From positions 124,001 through 188,000 of the forward strand of contig NZ_CAUCSQ010000001.1 of the NCBI RefSeq assembly GCF_958445495.1: 64,000 bases of DNA, written 5' to 3'. The stretch comes from an uncultured Bacteroides sp. Lineage in GTDB: Bacteria > Bacteroidota > Bacteroidia > Bacteroidales > Bacteroidaceae. How positions within the stretch are numbered: position 1 is the first letter of the stretch; every line of letters begins with the position of its first letter. The notes under the pieces are model-generated. The model did not search any database and had not been told where the DNA came from. It saw only the letters and a list, made by a program, of their open reading frames with translations. Shown one piece after another: positions 63,222 through 64,000 of the stretch. The translations under genes were made by a program, and so were the position numbers.

Positions 63222-63444
63222 CCCTTTATACGAATCCTTCAACCCGGAAGACCGGAGTTCCAACTTTCAGAACCCATTTGGAGACGTCCGGCCTTTTCCC
63301 GCTCTTTTGCCTTACGCCAACCGCCGCCGAACAGATGGCATCTGCCGGCTCCTCCCGAAAACCAACCGTATCCCTACTGAAATCTCCGAAAATACAGCGT
63401 TTGTTTTTCACTTTTCCTATAGCCTCCGAATCGGAAGAAAGCGT

Positions 63445-63452
63445 TATCTTTG
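63445..63452 (+). promoter_or_regulatory. Bacteroides -7 promoter element of the MATE gene
   Basis: TATCTTTG, 26 bp upstream of the ATG at 63479. Confidence 0.6.
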
Positions 63453-63478
63453 CAAAATGTAAACTTAAATACTTGATT

Positions 63479-64000
63479 ATGTACACCAACAAACAGATTT
63501 GGAGTGTCAGTTATCCGATACTGCTAAGCTTGCTGGCACAAAATGTTATCAATGTCACCGACACAGCATTTCTGGGGCATGTAAGTGAAATAGCCCTCGG
63601 AGCTTCTGCTATGGGCGGATTATTTTATATCTGCGTATTCACCATCGCGTTCGGATTCAGCACCGGTTCGCAAATCGTCATAGCAAGACGCAACGGCGAA
63701 GGCCGCTATTCGGATGTAGGTCCGGTCATGATTCAGGGAGTCATGTTTCTTTTTTTAATGGCCTTATTGCTATTCGGCTTTACCAAAGCCTTCGGCGGCA
63801 ACATCATGCGACTGCTGGTCTCTTCGGAATCCATTTACGAAGGAACGATGGAATTTCTGGATTGGCGTATCTACGGATTCTTCTTCTCATTTGTCAATGT
63901 CATGTTCCGGGCATTATATATCGGCATCACACGCACCAAAGTATTAACGATTAATGCGGTTGTCATGGCACTGACCAATGTCATACTGGACTATGCACTG
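63479..64000 (+). CDS. MATE family efflux transporter (partial, 5' end)
   Basis: The first 174 residues of an inner-membrane protein: IWSVSYPILLSLLAQNVINV, DTAFLGHVSEIALGASAMGG, GFSTGSQIVIARRNGEGRYS and further hydrophobic helices. The FLGHxG-like and GSQIVIARRNGEG segments mark the DinF-like MATE group. It exports drugs or metabolites using Na+ or H+. The gene runs out of the window. Confidence 0.93.
   Translation, partial: MYTNKQIWSVSYPILLSLLAQNVINVTDTAFLGHVSEIALGASAMGGLFYICVFTIAFGFSTGSQIVIARRNGEGRYSDVGPVMIQGVMFLFLMALLLFGFTKAFGGNIMRLLVSSESIYEGTMEFLDWRIYGFFFSFVNVMFRALYIGITRTKVLTINAVVMALTNVILDYAL

Overview
The window looks like a chromosomal segment of a gut Bacteroides species. The evidence is the repeated Bacteroides-type promoter element TAnnTTTG ahead of many genes, a SusC/SusD pair, ECF sigma/FecR-type regulation, DUF4369-TlpA thioredoxin proteins, a fused FeoA-FeoB, a Rho factor with a long Lys- and Asn-rich insert, and a Ser-type sulfatase. 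Species cannot be fixed from sequence reading alone.

Layout. 1-5 kb: 3' part of a phosphosugar mutase, a C69 dipeptidase and an M23 peptidase. 5-9.6 kb: a patchy accessory stretch with a truncated ATPase tail, a HAD phosphatase, a broken KilA-N gene, a two-lobed aspartyl protease and a lipoprotein that share a duplicated ~120-bp leader, and another gene remnant. 9.6-21 kb: a nutrient-uptake locus read on the minus strand (ECF sigma, FecR anti-sigma, SusC, SusD, lipoprotein, two TlpA-like proteins, flavin oxidoreductase). 21-24 kb: a second ECF sigma operon whose second gene joins a one-TM anti-sigma-like N-terminus to an outer-membrane barrel. 24-29 kb: nadC, rlmH, and a queuosine block (precursor transporter, queC, queF) with a preQ1-I riboswitch candidate, plus two unusual repeat arrays.

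29-38 kb: a third ECF sigma factor, a DcaP-like porin, an OmpP1/FadL protein, D-lactate dehydrogenase, pirin, a metallo-hydrolase, a DUF4468 protein and a glyoxalase-like protein. 38-47 kb: an efflux operon (TolC, membrane fusion protein, FtsX-type permease, ATPase) divergent from an NtrC-type regulator and histidine kinase; a good sigma-54 promoter and two candidate enhancer sites lie between. 47-48.6 kb: a decayed mobile-element scar with a relaxase remnant. 48.6-53.6 kb: methyltransferase, TlpA lipoprotein, tRNA-Thr, EamA transporter, a secreted protein of exact 20-residue repeats, a YdeI-like protein and tRNA-Cys. 53.6-64 kb: feoAB with a Cys-rich partner, tilS, an EFR1-type ferredoxin, rho, a sulfatase and the start of a MATE transporter.

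The strongest items for follow-up are the 22-bp-period palindrome array beside queF/queC, the preQ1-I riboswitch that includes the Shine-Dalgarno of the transporter, the ~55-bp array that runs into the end of a sigma-factor gene, the sigma-54-controlled efflux operon, the exact 20-residue repeat protein, and the duplicated gene-tail leader at 7.0 and 8.5 kb.
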